DNA of 64,000 nt from Salinirubrum litoreum (lineage in GTDB: Archaea; Halobacteriota; Halobacteria; Halobacteriales; Haloferacaceae). Position 1 is the stretch's first letter. Each line of letters opens with the position of its first letter. Shown in pieces: positions 9,353 through 18,544 of the stretch. A program made the position numbers and the translations under genes. The DNA lies in contig NZ_JAJCVJ010000003.1 in NCBI RefSeq assembly GCF_020567425.1, forward strand, positions 124,001 to 188,000, read 5' to 3'. Under the pieces are notes generated by a model. That model was not told the DNA's origin, searched no databases, and worked only from the letters and a program-made list of their open reading frames with translations.

Positions 9353-10425
9353 GCGACGCCGTCGAACGAGACCGCCTCGAGTGTCAGTTTTTGCGCCTCG
9401 ATGTCCTCGTAGACCGCCCCCCAGCCACCGACGGACAGAACGTCGTCGCCCGTGTCGATCCACACGATTGCGTACGTCGAGAGTCGTTCGAGCGACGGCG
9501 TCTCGTCGACGAACACGTCGGGGTAGTAGATGTCGGTGAGTGTCCCGGTGACGGTGCGATACTCGCGTGTCGTCGTGTCGATCCCCGAGATGGTCACGGC
9601 GATGTCCGCTCCGTCGTGGTGCAGTGGGGTGATGTCGCGGATGAACTCCTTGAGACTGATGTAGGTCTTCGGCGTCTGCTGGGTCGACGACACCGGGTCC
9701 CAGGCGTACCAGAGACAGGTCTGGAAGTACCAGTGGTTGATAAAGGAGAGGATGTCGTCGTTGATGAGGATGCCGTAGTCCTCTTTGGCCCGTGAGTTGG
9801 GAGCGAAGAACGTCCGATGCCGGTCGAGAACGGCGAGAAACGGGCCGGGAATGTTGACGACGCGCATCTCCAGGCCCGTCTTCGGGAGGTCCCAGGACGC
9901 CGCGCGGCGCTCGAGATCCGGTTCGTAGTAGATGGCGACGTGGACGACGACGCCACGGTTGGCCGCTTTGTACAGATCAGTCTGGAGCGAGTCGAACTGG
10001 TCGGCGGTCAGCGCGACTTCGACCCCGACCTCCGCGTCGCGAATCTCCGACCGGGCGTGCTCGAGGACCGTCTCGGCGTGTTTGACGACCCCGACCCGGT
10101 GGTCCGTGAGGTCCGGTTCCTCCCAGCGGTTCTCGAGTTCCTCGGCGGCGTCGCTGAACAACTCCCCCCGTTCGCGCAGGTGCGTGAGGATATCGACGGG
10201 GTCGGACGGTTCCGCGTGCAGTCGGTCCTGGTCGATCGTCTCGACGAACCCCTTCGTCTCCAGCGAGCGAAGCGTATCGTACACCTGTGAGGTCGGCACC
10301 CCCGACTTCTTCGCGACATCGACGGCAGCGAGGCGACCGTGGTCGACGAGCGTCAGATACGCGTCGGCCTCGTACCCAGTGAGGTCGGCGTTTTCGAGCG
10401 CCTGCTTGAGCGTGTCGCGGTCCAT
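9343..10425 (-). CDS. TrmB-family transcriptional regulator
   Basis: 360 aa from the ATG at 10425 (an ATG at 10446 would add seven residues that are not family-like). The N-terminus MDRDTLKQALENADLTGYEADAYLTL is the canonical TrmB opening. The winged helix-turn-helix runs over about residues 15-75 (LAAVDVAKKSGVPTSQVYDTL, then LETKGFVE). A coiled linker (about 80-105) and a C-terminal TrmB effector-binding region follow. Family members sense sugars and act as repressors or activators of sugar uptake and degradation genes. Here the gene converges on and overlaps the GH3 gene, supporting a sugar-linked role. It may also control the importer at the left end. Confidence 0.9.
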   Translation of the reverse strand: MDRDTLKQALENADLTGYEADAYLTLVDHGRLAAVDVAKKSGVPTSQVYDTLRSLETKGFVETIDQDRLHAEPSDPVDILTHLRERGELFSDAAEELENRWEEPDLTDHRVGVVKHAETVLEHARSEIRDAEVGVEVALTADQFDSLQTDLYKAANRGVVVHVAIYYEPDLERRAASWDLPKTGLEMRVVNIPGPFLAVLDRHRTFFAPNSRAKEDYGILINDDILSFINHWYFQTCLWYAWDPVSSTQQTPKTYISLKEFIRDITPLHHDGADIAVTISGIDTTTREYRTVTGTLTDIYYPDVFVDETPSLERLSTYAIVWIDTGDDVLSVGGWGAVYEDIEAQKLTLEAVSFDGVAQS

Positions 10426-10907
10426 ACACAGTGGCTCACCGTCCACCCTATAATGTCTGTCGCACGTCTTCGCGGAACGTATCCGAAATCGTATCTTTCG
10501 AAGATGTGCAGGCGGCTCAGAAATACTCCGAATTATTACTATTTCGACGAAATTAGCAAGTGTCTTCTGTACGGTCCAGCAGCGTTCTAGCGCGCAACAG
10601 TGTTTTCAGTAGCCACCTAAATAATCATTTTCTGTATGTAACGGCGATCGGTGTGTAGTGACTAGATTAATACTTTGATCGACAACAGCGACTCCGCGAC
10701 ACCGGTCGGACTCCCGTGACTCGACGAGGGCGAGACGCAGTGACGGACGGTCTCCGAGCCAGATACTCCCCGTTCGCCGTCACCGACTCCGACCGAGTGA
10801 GACGTGGTGGTCTCGGCTCTGTCTACGCGACGTGAAGAACGGTTCTCGCGTCGAACGATGTGCAGTGCAGACGCTGCTTGGAACGGCAGGGTCGAGTCGA
10901 CCACGTC

Positions 10908-10927
10908 TTACAGCGCTACAGTTGTAA
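10908..10927. repeat. Palindrome TTACA-N10-TGTAA, copy 1
   Basis: Reads TTACAGCGCTACAGTTGTAA: perfect 5-base arms around a 10-base centre. It lies 62 bases before the second copy, roughly six helical turns. Probably a protein-binding site. Confidence 0.6.
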
Positions 10928-10969
10928 CACTCCCTCTCGGGGCGACGACGCCTCCGCCCGGACCTCGCG

Positions 10970-10989
10970 TTACAGTAGTACGAGTGTAA
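10970..10989. repeat. Palindrome TTACA-N10-TGTAA, copy 2
   Basis: Reads TTACAGTAGTACGAGTGTAA, with a central GTAC that is itself palindromic. Same length and arms as copies 1, 3 and 4. Confidence 0.6.
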
Positions 10990-11280
10990 CGCAGACCTGC
11001 GCCTGTCGGGACGACCCGATCGCTCCGGCTTCGTCTGTGCCTCGGGGTGCCACACGACGACAGCCGACAGATGGTGTCTGCGGACGTCGATCCGCCCGTG
11101 AGTGGGAAGGCCGGTCGTCTCGACTCGCGGGGCTGTCGTCCGTAATCGTCGGATCGAACGCTATCCACACGTCTCGGGCGTAGAGTCCAGGGTAGTGTCC
11201 AAAATCGACCGATATCGTGTGTTTCGTCCAGAAATCCGACTGTTCGTGTGTGTCCACCGTGTCGAGTCGTCTCCCGGCCA

Positions 11281-11300
11281 TTACAGTCGTACGCGTGTAA
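11281..11300. repeat. Palindrome TTACA-N10-TGTAA, copy 3
   Basis: Reads TTACAGTCGTACGCGTGTAA, again with central GTAC. It lies 81 bases from the 3' end of the IclR-type gene. Confidence 0.6.
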
Positions 11301-11380
11301 TCTACCGGCGATGGGTCGCTCGCGGAGCGTGACCGGAGCCGAGTCCGTTGCCGTTCAACAATCTTGGACGCGCACTTCGC

Positions 11381-12142
11381 TCACGAGTAGGAGACGGTAA
11401 TCTCGACGATGTTCGCCGCGTTCTTGACCATCTCGGGGATCTCCTCCTCGAAGCGTTCGTCGTGGATACGACCGACCGGACCCGAGACGCTGAGGGCTCC
11501 GACGACCTCACCGTCTCTCGTGACCGGGGCCCCGATGCACCGGAGCCCCTTCCGCACCTCGCCGTCGTTCACGGCGTAGCCCTGACGCGAGACCGTCTCC
11601 AGTTCGCGCACGAGTTCGTCGCGGTCGGTGATCGTTCTCTCGGTGTGGGCGACGAGGCCGGTCTCGTCGATGATCTCATCGACGCGGTCGGTCGGGAGTT
11701 TCGAGAGGATCGCCTTCCCGGAAGCCCGACAGTGCAGATCGACGTGCTTCCCGATGTGCGACTTCATCGGCATGGCCTGCGCACCACGCTTCCGGTAGAG
11801 GTAGACACCGCGTCCGTGCTCCGGGATCATCATACTCGCGAGCTCCCCGGTCTCCTCGGCGAGTCTGTCGACCTCCTCACGGCCGACCTGGTAGATGAGC
11901 TGCTCCGACCGCGCGTTCTCTCCGATGTCCAGGAACCGCATCCCGATGTGGTACGTCCCGTCCCGGTTCACGGCGTATCCGATCTCCTCCAGTGAGGTGA
12001 GGTACACGTGTGCCGTACTCTTCGGCAGGGACAGCTCGTTCGCGACCTCCGTGACGCCCGCCCCACCCGACCGTTTCAGGTACTCGATGACCTCCGACGC
12101 CGAACGGAGCGATTTGAGTGGCTTCGTCTTGGTGCTGGACAT
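11381..12142 (-). CDS. IclR-family transcriptional regulator
   Basis: 253 aa from the ATG at 12142, chosen because a TATA box (12167-12172) lies about 27 bases upstream. The N-terminal winged helix-turn-helix (about 10-70) reads LRSASEVIEYLK, then GVTEVANELSLPKSTAHVYLTSLEEIGY. The C-terminal IclR effector domain (about 80-250) contains GKAILSKLP, which is typical of the family. IclR proteins usually bind small organic acids or amide/aromatic breakdown products and control an adjacent catabolic operon. The next genes on this side are a creatininase-family enzyme and, divergently, a complete dpp importer, which are the best regulatory candidates. Short dyad symmetry (GCACTGTGC) lies between the TATA box and the start, which may be an autoregulatory site. 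Confidence 0.92.
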   Translation of the reverse strand: MSSTKTKPLKSLRSASEVIEYLKRSGGAGVTEVANELSLPKSTAHVYLTSLEEIGYAVNRDGTYHIGMRFLDIGENARSEQLIYQVGREEVDRLAEETGELASMMIPEHGRGVYLYRKRGAQAMPMKSHIGKHVDLHCRASGKAILSKLPTDRVDEIIDETGLVAHTERTITDRDELVRELETVSRQGYAVNDGEVRKGLRCIGAPVTRDGEVVGALSVSGPVGRIHDERFEEEIPEMVKNAANIVEITVSYS

Positions 12143-12474
12143 ACACGCACTGTGCACACGTACCACATATATCTATCCCCCTTCGCGGGACGACCGTGAG
12201 TCGTCGCTCCCCCGCAGTGGGCGAACCTGCGGGAGGCTGCTCGATCCCCGCCGTCCACGAGTGTTGGACGAACACGCGAGTCACTCGCAGGCAGTGTCTC
12301 AGACGGGCGGCTGTTGGACGCCTCTCTCGATCGGTCTACCGATCACCGCTCTCGATCTCTCTGTCCGGAAGTCAGGAAGTGGACCGCTCGGCGTCCCGCT
12401 TTCTCGAACCTCGACTCGCGGTGTCGCCGTCGCTACGGCGACTGGCGTACGAAAAGAACGCTGTTCCGGCTCTC
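12143..12474. other. Intergenic region between IclR-type and creatininase genes
   Basis: 332 bases without a supportable gene. Apart from the TATA box of the IclR-type gene at its left end I see no terminator, repeat or further promoter. The neighbouring minus-strand genes are therefore probably separate transcription units. Confidence 0.4.
12167..12172 (-). promoter_or_regulatory. TATA box for the IclR-type gene
   Basis: ATATAT, about 27 bases upstream of the ATG at 12142, in a GC-rich context. Confidence 0.55.
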
Positions 12475-13269
12475 CTACTCGTCGTCGGACGAGCGCTGCA
12501 GGGTCTGCACCCCGTCGGTCGATTGTTCGAGGTCCTCCTCGAGGGCGTCGAGGATGCGCTCGGTCGTGTCCGCCACGACCTGTTCCATGAACTCCGCGTC
12601 GGAGTCGCGCGGGTCACCCCGGCCACCCTGCACGGTCAAGTCGGTGTACCACGTGTACTGCCGGGCGTTGAACGACGCTTTCCGTTCCTGGTTCACCTTC
12701 TCGTCGGCTTTCACGAGGTCCGGGTGGTAGAGTTCGGTGACGCTCGTCTCGTGGGGGCCGGCGTGACTCCAGTTCTCACCGAACCGCTCGTTCAACTGCT
12801 CGCGAGCGTAGGACGTCCAGTCGACGAGGTACACCTCGATGTCGTGTTCGCGCTGGAGTCGGTCACCCGCGAGCTTCAGGGGCGCACTGTTCCCGCCGTG
12901 GCAGTTCACGATCAGCAGTCGCTCGGCCCCGTGTTCGGAGATGGACGACCCCAGTTCCCGGACGACCTTCTGGTACGTGTCCGGGAGCAGCGTCAGCGTC
13001 CCCGCACGGGGCATGTGGTGTTCGGAGTATCCGAAGGGGAGTGTGGGAAGCCGGAGCATCGACAGCCCACGGTCCGGTGCCGCCGTGACCAACTCCCGGG
13101 TCAGGTTCTCCGCGCGGAGCGTGTCGACAGAGACCGGAAGGTGCAACGAGTGTTGCTCGATGGCACCCGTCGGCAGGACGACGAAGTCCGCGTCGTCGAT
13201 GGCCGTCTCGGCGTCCTCCCACGTCATGCTCCCGAGGTCGTAGTCTTCGTAGTCCAGCGAGACGGTCAT
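12475..13269 (-). CDS. Creatininase-family amidohydrolase (paralogue 1)
   Basis: 264 aa, the normal size of the family. All metal-binding signatures are present: GAIEQHSLHLPVSVDT (35-50; Glu, His and Asp ligands), NCHGGNS, and HAGPHETS. Family members are metal-dependent enzymes that open cyclic amides or cleave formamides (creatininase, the F420/riboflavin FAPy deformylase ArfB, MftE). This copy lacks the WAGKTY opening shared by paralogues 2 and 3 in this window, so it is the more distant one. It is transcribed away from the dpp operon at 13.7 kb and next to an IclR regulator, suggesting it processes what that importer brings in. Substrate unknown. Confidence 0.9.
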   Translation of the reverse strand: MTVSLDYEDYDLGSMTWEDAETAIDDADFVVLPTGAIEQHSLHLPVSVDTLRAENLTRELVTAAPDRGLSMLRLPTLPFGYSEHHMPRAGTLTLLPDTYQKVVRELGSSISEHGAERLLIVNCHGGNSAPLKLAGDRLQREHDIEVYLVDWTSYAREQLNERFGENWSHAGPHETSVTELYHPDLVKADEKVNQERKASFNARQYTWYTDLTVQGGRGDPRDSDAEFMEQVVADTTERILDALEEDLEQSTDGVQTLQRSSDDE

Positions 13270-13636
13270 CGAGACGCCTCCGGAGTCACGTCGACGTGTG
13301 TACCTACGGCGTTACAGCCCCTTGGGTGGGTCCCTACGGTGGTACTGGCTGGCATCATCTTCTCGACCTACCCCGATGGAGAACAGATATTTATATTTTT
13401 TTACTGTCTAACAACGGTTTGTCTGTCTATCCAGTGGATTCCTCACAGACGGTGGAGGCGAGTCGACCCCACGCTCTCCCGTGATCACCTGTCTCGTGTG
13501 GCCGAACCACGCGTGATCGTGGCCGCGAGACGCTCGAAGGTGAGCCGGAGTCGGTCGGCGTCGTCTCGAAGCGGGGTGAACTCGGCTCGACCACGGAACA
13601 GGTGCGTGAACCTTGGTAACGAGCAACACCCCAAGA

Positions 13637-13644
13637 TTTATATA
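13637..13644 (+). promoter_or_regulatory. TATA box for the second dpp operon
   Basis: TTTATATA, about 40 bases upstream of the ATG at 13681 in GC-rich DNA. Confidence 0.55.
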
Positions 13645-13665
13645 ATGGTATTTCATTGGTGGGGA

Positions 13666-13680
13666 TGCCACACGTTGGCA
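13666..13680. promoter_or_regulatory. Possible operator at the second dpp operon
   Basis: Inverted repeat TGCCA-CACGT-TGGCA directly upstream of the ATG at 13681 and about 25 bases downstream of the TATA box, so it should cover the transcription start. A regulator bound here would block initiation; the IclR-type protein nearby is a candidate. The arms are only 5 bases, so chance is possible. Confidence 0.35.
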
Positions 13681-15438
13681 ATGGAGATACGCCCAGACAT
13701 GGCCAGAAACATCACCGAAATCGACATCAGCAAGCGTCAATTCCTCGCGATGACTGGCACCCTCACGGGTGCCTCCCTGGCAGGGTGTGCCGGGGGCGAC
13801 CCCAGTTCGTCGGGCGGCGGCGACACGGGAGGAAGCGACAGCACGAGCGACGACACTGCCAGTTCCGGCGGGGACCCGGTCCGACTCAACGTCGCGATCG
13901 CCTCCGAACCGTGGAACTTCGATCCCGCACTGTGGGCAGACACGGGATCGAGTGCGATCGGGAGTCTGATCTACGACGAGATCATCGAACTGACGCCCGA
14001 GACCGAACTCGCACCGGGACTGGTCGAAGAGGTCCCGACGCCGACGGACGACGGCAACTTCGAGTACACGCTCCGCGAAGGGATCGAGTTCCACAACGGC
14101 GACCCCGTGACCGTCGAGGACTTCAAGTACTCCGTCGACTGGATTCTGAACCCCGACAACAACTCTCCAATCCGCCGACGGATCCCGAACGTCGCGAGCA
14201 CCGAGATCGTCGGTGACCGGACGCTCCGGTTCAACATGGAGACCACCTTCACCACGCTGAACTGGTGGCTCACACGTGGGATCGAGGGGATCGTCCCCGA
14301 GGGCTCTCGCGGCTCGGCGAAAGAACGTGAGGGCCCGACCGGGATCGAGACGGCGCTGACGACGGACCCGAGCGGCTACGGCACCGGGCCGTTCCAGTTC
14401 GTCGAGTGGAACAGCGGGCAGAACCTCCTCTTAGAGAAGAACGAGAACTACTGGAAAGAGGGCATCCCGAACGTCGACGAGATCAACTTCCAGTTCATTC
14501 CGGAGGATTCCACCCGACTGGCGAACCTGCGGTCGTCGTCGACGGATCTGACCAGTGCGATCCCCGCGAAGGACTTCCAGTCGCTCAAAGATGCACCGGG
14601 CATCGAGGCGACGAGCAAACCGGGGAACAGCACTCAGGTGATCTACATGAACCTCATGGAGGCCGAGGGGAACCCCATGTCGAACGTGAACAACCGCCGG
14701 GCAGTCCAGTGGGCGGTCGACGCCGAGGAGATCCTCGACGAGATCTTCTACGGACTCGGCGAAGTGCAGGCAGGGCCGTGGTACAAGGACAGCGAGTGGA
14801 CCTCGCCCAAACTGAAAGAGATGGAGATGTACGACCCAGACAAGGCCCGGCGAGAACTCGAGAAGGCGGGCAACCCGGACGGGTTCGAGTTCAGACTCCT
14901 CACGACGCAGGGCGGGCACTTCAAAGACGAGGCGGTCGTCATCCAGAACCAGCTCTCGAAGGTCGGCATCGACATGGAGATCGTCGTCCTCGAGAAGTCG
15001 GCACTCTTCGATCAGGTCTACGGCACCACGGACTGGCACGCCGCACTCGAGAGTTGGACGAACGCCGTCCCGGTCGTCACCTACTGGCTCAGTGCCGGGT
15101 TCGTCCCCAACAACAGGAACCACAACAACTGGCACCACCAGACCGACGACCTCGAAGACCCCTTCGAGCCGAGCGGACCGCCGGCCCCGTCGGACGCGGA
15201 GGGTGACTTCTCCAACGGGCACGACTGGTACGTGCAGACGCTCCAGAAAGCACAGCAGACTGCCGACGAACAGGAGCAGAAGGAACTGGTCTACCGGCTC
15301 GAAGAGTACCTCGTCGAGAACGCCATCCAGGTCGACCTGGCCTACACCAGCAAACTCGCGGCGTGGGACGAGTCGGTCTCCGGCTACGGACTCGGATCGT
15401 TCGCCTCGGAGATGCGCTCCGTCTCGAAGGACGCCTGA
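13681..15438 (+). CDS. ABC transporter substrate-binding lipoprotein (SBP family 5), dpp operon 2
   Basis: 585 aa from the ATG at 13681; an ATG at 13699 (579 aa) is equally possible. The open frame continues upstream to 12118, but that part overlaps the creatininase gene antisense and is not coding. The N-terminus has a Tat-like motif with Lys-Arg instead of Arg-Arg (ISKRQFLAMTG) and a lipobox ending at Cys36, then a Gly/Ser/Asp linker. The mature domain is a complete family-5 receptor, with YTLREGIEFHNGDPVTVEDF and the later RRAVQWAVDAEEI region. It heads a gene set of two permeases, two ATPases and a small membrane protein. Confidence 0.92.
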   Translation: MEIRPDMARNITEIDISKRQFLAMTGTLTGASLAGCAGGDPSSSGGGDTGGSDSTSDDTASSGGDPVRLNVAIASEPWNFDPALWADTGSSAIGSLIYDEIIELTPETELAPGLVEEVPTPTDDGNFEYTLREGIEFHNGDPVTVEDFKYSVDWILNPDNNSPIRRRIPNVASTEIVGDRTLRFNMETTFTTLNWWLTRGIEGIVPEGSRGSAKEREGPTGIETALTTDPSGYGTGPFQFVEWNSGQNLLLEKNENYWKEGIPNVDEINFQFIPEDSTRLANLRSSSTDLTSAIPAKDFQSLKDAPGIEATSKPGNSTQVIYMNLMEAEGNPMSNVNNRRAVQWAVDAEEILDEIFYGLGEVQAGPWYKDSEWTSPKLKEMEMYDPDKARRELEKAGNPDGFEFRLLTTQGGHFKDEAVVIQNQLSKVGIDMEIVVLEKSALFDQVYGTTDWHAALESWTNAVPVVTYWLSAGFVPNNRNHNNWHHQTDDLEDPFEPSGPPAPSDAEGDFSNGHDWYVQTLQKAQQTADEQEQKELVYRLEEYLVENAIQVDLAYTSKLAAWDESVSGYGLGSFASEMRSVSKDA

Positions 15439-15540
15439 CCGACTCGGCTGACCGATAGAGCTAAGATACCTTGTTTATCTGCCCTACATAACACAAACAA
15501 TGGTCACAGATACCGTCAGCAGACCGAGGAGTGGTCGCCG

Positions 15541-16506
15541 ATGAGTCTCTGGAGGTACGTCCTGAAGCGCCTGCTTCTGATCGTGCCCGTGCTGTTCGGC
15601 GTGAGCGTCCTCATCTTCGGGATGATGCATCTCGCACCGGGTGGACCGGCGGCGGTGCTCCTCGGTCCGCTCCAGAACGAGCAGATCATCCAGGAGATTC
15701 GCCGGAATCTCGGCTTGAACCAGCCCTTCTACGTACAGTACTGGCGCTGGGCGAGCAGTGCCGTCCAGGGAGACCTCGGTAACTCGTGGACCGTCCAGCA
15801 GGGGACGCCGGTCACGACACTGATCAGCGAGCGACTCCTCCTCACCTTCGAACTGGCGTTGCTGAGTGAGATCCTCGCGGTGTCGATCGGCATCCCGGCC
15901 GGCATCATCGGTGCCGTCTACCAGAACCGGTCGGCGGACCACCTCTCGCGGATCGGCGCGCTGGCCGGCATCTCGATCCCGAACTTCTGGCTCGGCATCG
16001 TCCTCATCATGGTGTTCGGCGTGACGCTCGGCTTCGAGTGGGGTATCGGCGGGTGGGTCTCACCTTTCGACGACCCCGTGAGCAACCTGCAGAACCTGCT
16101 GCTCCCGGTCATCGCGTTGGGGACGGCCCACGCCGCGATCATCCAGCGGATGACGCGCTCGGAGATGCTGGAGACGCTGAATCAAGACTACGTTCGGACG
16201 GCCCGCGCCATGGGGATCAGCGAGCGCGAGGTCATCCTGAAGGACGCGACGAAGAACGCACTCATCCCGGTCGTCACCGTCATCGGGATCAGCATCGGTG
16301 GCCTGCTGAACGGGGCCGTGCTCACCGAGACGGTGTTCAACCTGCCCGGCCTCGGGAAGTTGCTCATCCTGGCGATCAGCCGACGCGACTACAGGGTGAT
16401 CCAGGCGCTGATCCTGTTCATCGCGTGTGTGTTCGTCTTCGCGAACCTCGCAGTGGACATCATGTACGCGTATCTCAACCCACGAATCCGTGAGGGAGGC
16501 GAATAG
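15541..16506 (+). CDS. Opp/Dpp-type ABC transporter permease (DppB-like), dpp operon 2
   Basis: 321 aa. Opens with the DppB pattern YVLKRLLLIVPVLFGVSVLIFGMMHLAPGG (residues 5-34, quoted in part by its features: basic start, one long helix, PGG). The coupling motif is YVRTARAMGISEREVILKDATKN, near residues 217-239. About six membrane helices. It follows the binding protein by 102 bases, with a GAGGAG-like Shine-Dalgarno sequence about 10 bases upstream of the ATG. It directly abuts the next permease gene. Confidence 0.94.
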   Translation: MSLWRYVLKRLLLIVPVLFGVSVLIFGMMHLAPGGPAAVLLGPLQNEQIIQEIRRNLGLNQPFYVQYWRWASSAVQGDLGNSWTVQQGTPVTTLISERLLLTFELALLSEILAVSIGIPAGIIGAVYQNRSADHLSRIGALAGISIPNFWLGIVLIMVFGVTLGFEWGIGGWVSPFDDPVSNLQNLLLPVIALGTAHAAIIQRMTRSEMLETLNQDYVRTARAMGISEREVILKDATKNALIPVVTVIGISIGGLLNGAVLTETVFNLPGLGKLLILAISRRDYRVIQALILFIACVFVFANLAVDIMYAYLNPRIREGGE

Positions 16507-17514
16507 ATGGCGACACAGAACCAGACCGACGCGACCCAGAGCGAGCCGGTACAGGAACACCGATCACAGTTCCAGCAGTTCTGGCGGGAGTTCAAGCGGA
16601 ACAAACTCTCGCTCGTCGGCGCGCTCATCATCGGTCTCGCCCTCTTCGCGGCGATATTCGCTCCGGTCGTCGCACCACACGATCCGGCGACCCAGTACGA
16701 GGCACCCGACGGCGAGCGGAACCCGTTGCCGCCGGGGTCTACCGTCTTCACCGAGACGGAGACGGCAGAACTCGGCGCACCGGTGACGGCGTACCTCGGC
16801 ACGGACAATCACGGACGCGATCTGCTGTCGCGGATGATCTTCGGGCTCAGGACACTCATGGTGATCGCCCTCGGGGTGATCGCCTTCGGCCTGTCCATCG
16901 GTGCGACGATCGGTGCCGTCGCGGGGTATCTGAGCGACACGTGGATCGACGAGACGCTGATGCGCGTGATGGACATCCTGCTCTCGTTCCCGAGTCTCAT
17001 CCTGGCGATAGCTATCGTCGGGACACTCGGTGTCGGCGAGACGGACTACGGCTGGATCGCGGTGCCGAACCTGGCGAAGATCATCTTCGTCATCGGCATC
17101 TCGCGGGTGCCGAGTTTCGCTCGCGTGATGCGCGGTGCCGTCATCAAGGAGATGGAGGAGGACTACGTCGACGCCGCCGAGGCACTCGGCGCGGGCGACA
17201 CGCACATCCTCGTCCGGGACGTGCTTCCGAACACGATCCCCATCGTCGTCGTGCAGGCGACGCTGTACATGGCGACGGCGGTTCTCGCCGCCGCAGGACT
17301 CTCGTTTCTCGGCCTCGGTCTCCAGCCACCGACGGCGAGTCTCGGACTCATCCTGTCGAACGCACGGAGTTACATCTACAGTGGCCACTGGTGGTTCCCA
17401 CTGTTCCCCGGACTGGTGCTCATGATCGTCATCCTCGGGTTCAACCTATTGGGTGACGGTCTTCGTGACGCGCTCGACCCCCGGTACTCGGAGGAGGGTG
17501 CCAATGAGCACTGA
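16507..17514 (+). CDS. Opp/Dpp-type ABC transporter permease (DppC-like), dpp operon 2
   Basis: 335 aa. A polar N-terminal tail (about 1-33) precedes the first helix, then a long outer loop and the core of five helices. The coupling loop reads YVDAAEALGAGDTHILVRDVLPN around residues 219-241. The start codon follows the stop of the DppB-like gene with no gap, and the end overlaps the ATPase gene by 11 bases, so all are translationally coupled. Confidence 0.94.
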   Translation: MATQNQTDATQSEPVQEHRSQFQQFWREFKRNKLSLVGALIIGLALFAAIFAPVVAPHDPATQYEAPDGERNPLPPGSTVFTETETAELGAPVTAYLGTDNHGRDLLSRMIFGLRTLMVIALGVIAFGLSIGATIGAVAGYLSDTWIDETLMRVMDILLSFPSLILAIAIVGTLGVGETDYGWIAVPNLAKIIFVIGISRVPSFARVMRGAVIKEMEEDYVDAAEALGAGDTHILVRDVLPNTIPIVVVQATLYMATAVLAAAGLSFLGLGLQPPTASLGLILSNARSYIYSGHWWFPLFPGLVLMIVILGFNLLGDGLRDALDPRYSEEGANEH

Positions 17515-18544
17515 CGCCGTCCTCGAGGTCAAGAACCTCGAGACCCGGTTCTACACCGAGGAGGGCGTCGTCGAAGCGGTCGACGGCAACTCCTTCACCC
17601 TGGAGGAGGGTGAGATGCTGGGCATCGTCGGCGAGTCCGGATCCGGCAAGAGTGTCACCGCGATGTCGATCATGGGACTCATCGACGACCCCGGTCGCAT
17701 CGAAGCCGGCGAGATTCTGTACCGCGGCGACGACCTCCTGCAGAAGAGCAACAGGGAGATGCGACGCATCCGCGGGAACGACATCTCGATGGTGTTCCAG
17801 GACCCGATGACGTCGCTGAACCCCGTCTTCACCGTCGGGAGCCAGATCTCCCGCATCGTCCAGAAACACATGGGGTTGTCGAAGGCCGCCGCCCGCGAGC
17901 GCACGATCCAACTGCTCGAAGACGTGGGCATCCCCGAAGCAGAGGGACGAGTCGACGACTACCCACACCAGTTCTCCGGCGGGATGCGACAGCGCGTCCT
18001 CATCGCGATGGCCATCTCCTGTGACCCCGACGTCCTCATCGCCGACGAACCCACGACGGCACTGGACGTGACCATCGAGGCGCAGATATTCGAACTCCTC
18101 GAAGACTTGCAGGCGAAGTACGGGATGAGCGTCATCCTCATCACCCACGACCTCGGGGTCGTGGCCGGGACCTGTGACAGGGTCGCGGTCGTCTACGCCG
18201 GCAACATCGTCGAGCGTGCGACCGTGACCGAACTGTTCGAGTCGCCGAGACACCCGTACACGCGCGGGTTGATGCGGTCGATTCCGAAGCTTCGCCGCGA
18301 CGAGGAGCAACTCACGCCCATCGAGGGGAAGATTCCCGACCTGGCAGCCCTCCCATCGGGGTGTTCGTTCCACCCACGGTGTGAACACGCGACCGAGGAC
18401 TGTCGGCAGGTCGACCCCGAACTCCGGGAGATCGCCCCCGGCCGCCAGGCGGCGTGTCTCAACGCCTACGGCTACGACCGGGAGGGACCCGACGGGCACG
18501 CATCGAGCAGAGCGACCACAGACGGAGGTGTGACCGATGAGTGA
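17504..18544 (+). CDS. Opp/Dpp ABC transporter ATPase (DppD-like), dpp operon 2
   Basis: 346 aa from the ATG at 17504; upstream in-frame codons lie inside the permease gene and add a non-homologous leader. Walker A is GESGSGKS (43-50), the signature is FSGGMRQRV, and Walker B with switch follows as [12 protein letters not shown]. The C-terminal peptide-transporter extension carries the four-Cys cluster (CSFHPRC, then C and C at the end). Hydrolyses ATP to drive import. Starts within the permease gene and overlaps the next ATPase by 8 bases. Confidence 0.94.
   Translation: MSTDAVLEVKNLETRFYTEEGVVEAVDGNSFTLEEGEMLGIVGESGSGKSVTAMSIMGLIDDPGRIEAGEILYRGDDLLQKSNREMRRIRGNDISMVFQDPMTSLNPVFTVGSQISRIVQKHMGLSKAAARERTIQLLEDVGIPEAEGRVDDYPHQFSGGMRQRVLIAMAISCDPDVLIADEPTTALDVTIEAQIFELLEDLQAKYGMSVILITHDLGVVAGTCDRVAVVYAGNIVERATVTELFESPRHPYTRGLMRSIPKLRRDEEQLTPIEGKIPDLAALPSGCSFHPRCEHATEDCRQVDPELREIAPGRQAACLNAYGYDREGPDGHASSRATTDGGVTDE

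Larger units (their letters stand above)
10426..11380. other. Gene-free region of about 950 bases with three copies of a palindrome
   Basis: No convincing coding region on either strand: the open frames are short and have no recognisable protein features. Positions 10480-10680 are clearly more A/T-rich than the surroundings. Three copies of the palindrome TTACA-N10-TGTAA sit at 10908, 10970 and 11281. The stretch lies upstream of the TrmB-type gene and downstream of the IclR-type gene, both on the minus strand. It could hold regulatory sites, an unrecognised non-coding RNA or a decayed element; nothing decides between these. Confidence 0.5.
13270..13680. other. Divergent promoter region between creatininase 1 and the second dpp operon
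   Basis: 411 bases without a gene. Two A/T-rich islands stand out. The first is around 13388-13405 (TATTTATATTTTTTT), which on the minus strand could be a distant promoter for the creatininase gene. The second is the TATA box at 13637-13644 for the binding-protein gene. A short inverted repeat lies just before the binding-protein start. Confidence 0.5.

Noticed and set aside
10447-11380. Possible tRNA or small gene in the large gap.
   Set aside because: I could find no T-arm-like GGTTCGAATCC sequence, cloverleaf stems or convincing short coding frame.
12118-13680. A 5' extension that would make the second binding protein over 1,100 residues.
   Set aside because: The extension is antisense to the creatininase gene and shows no protein motifs; the Tat signal and lipobox place the true start at 13681 or 13699.
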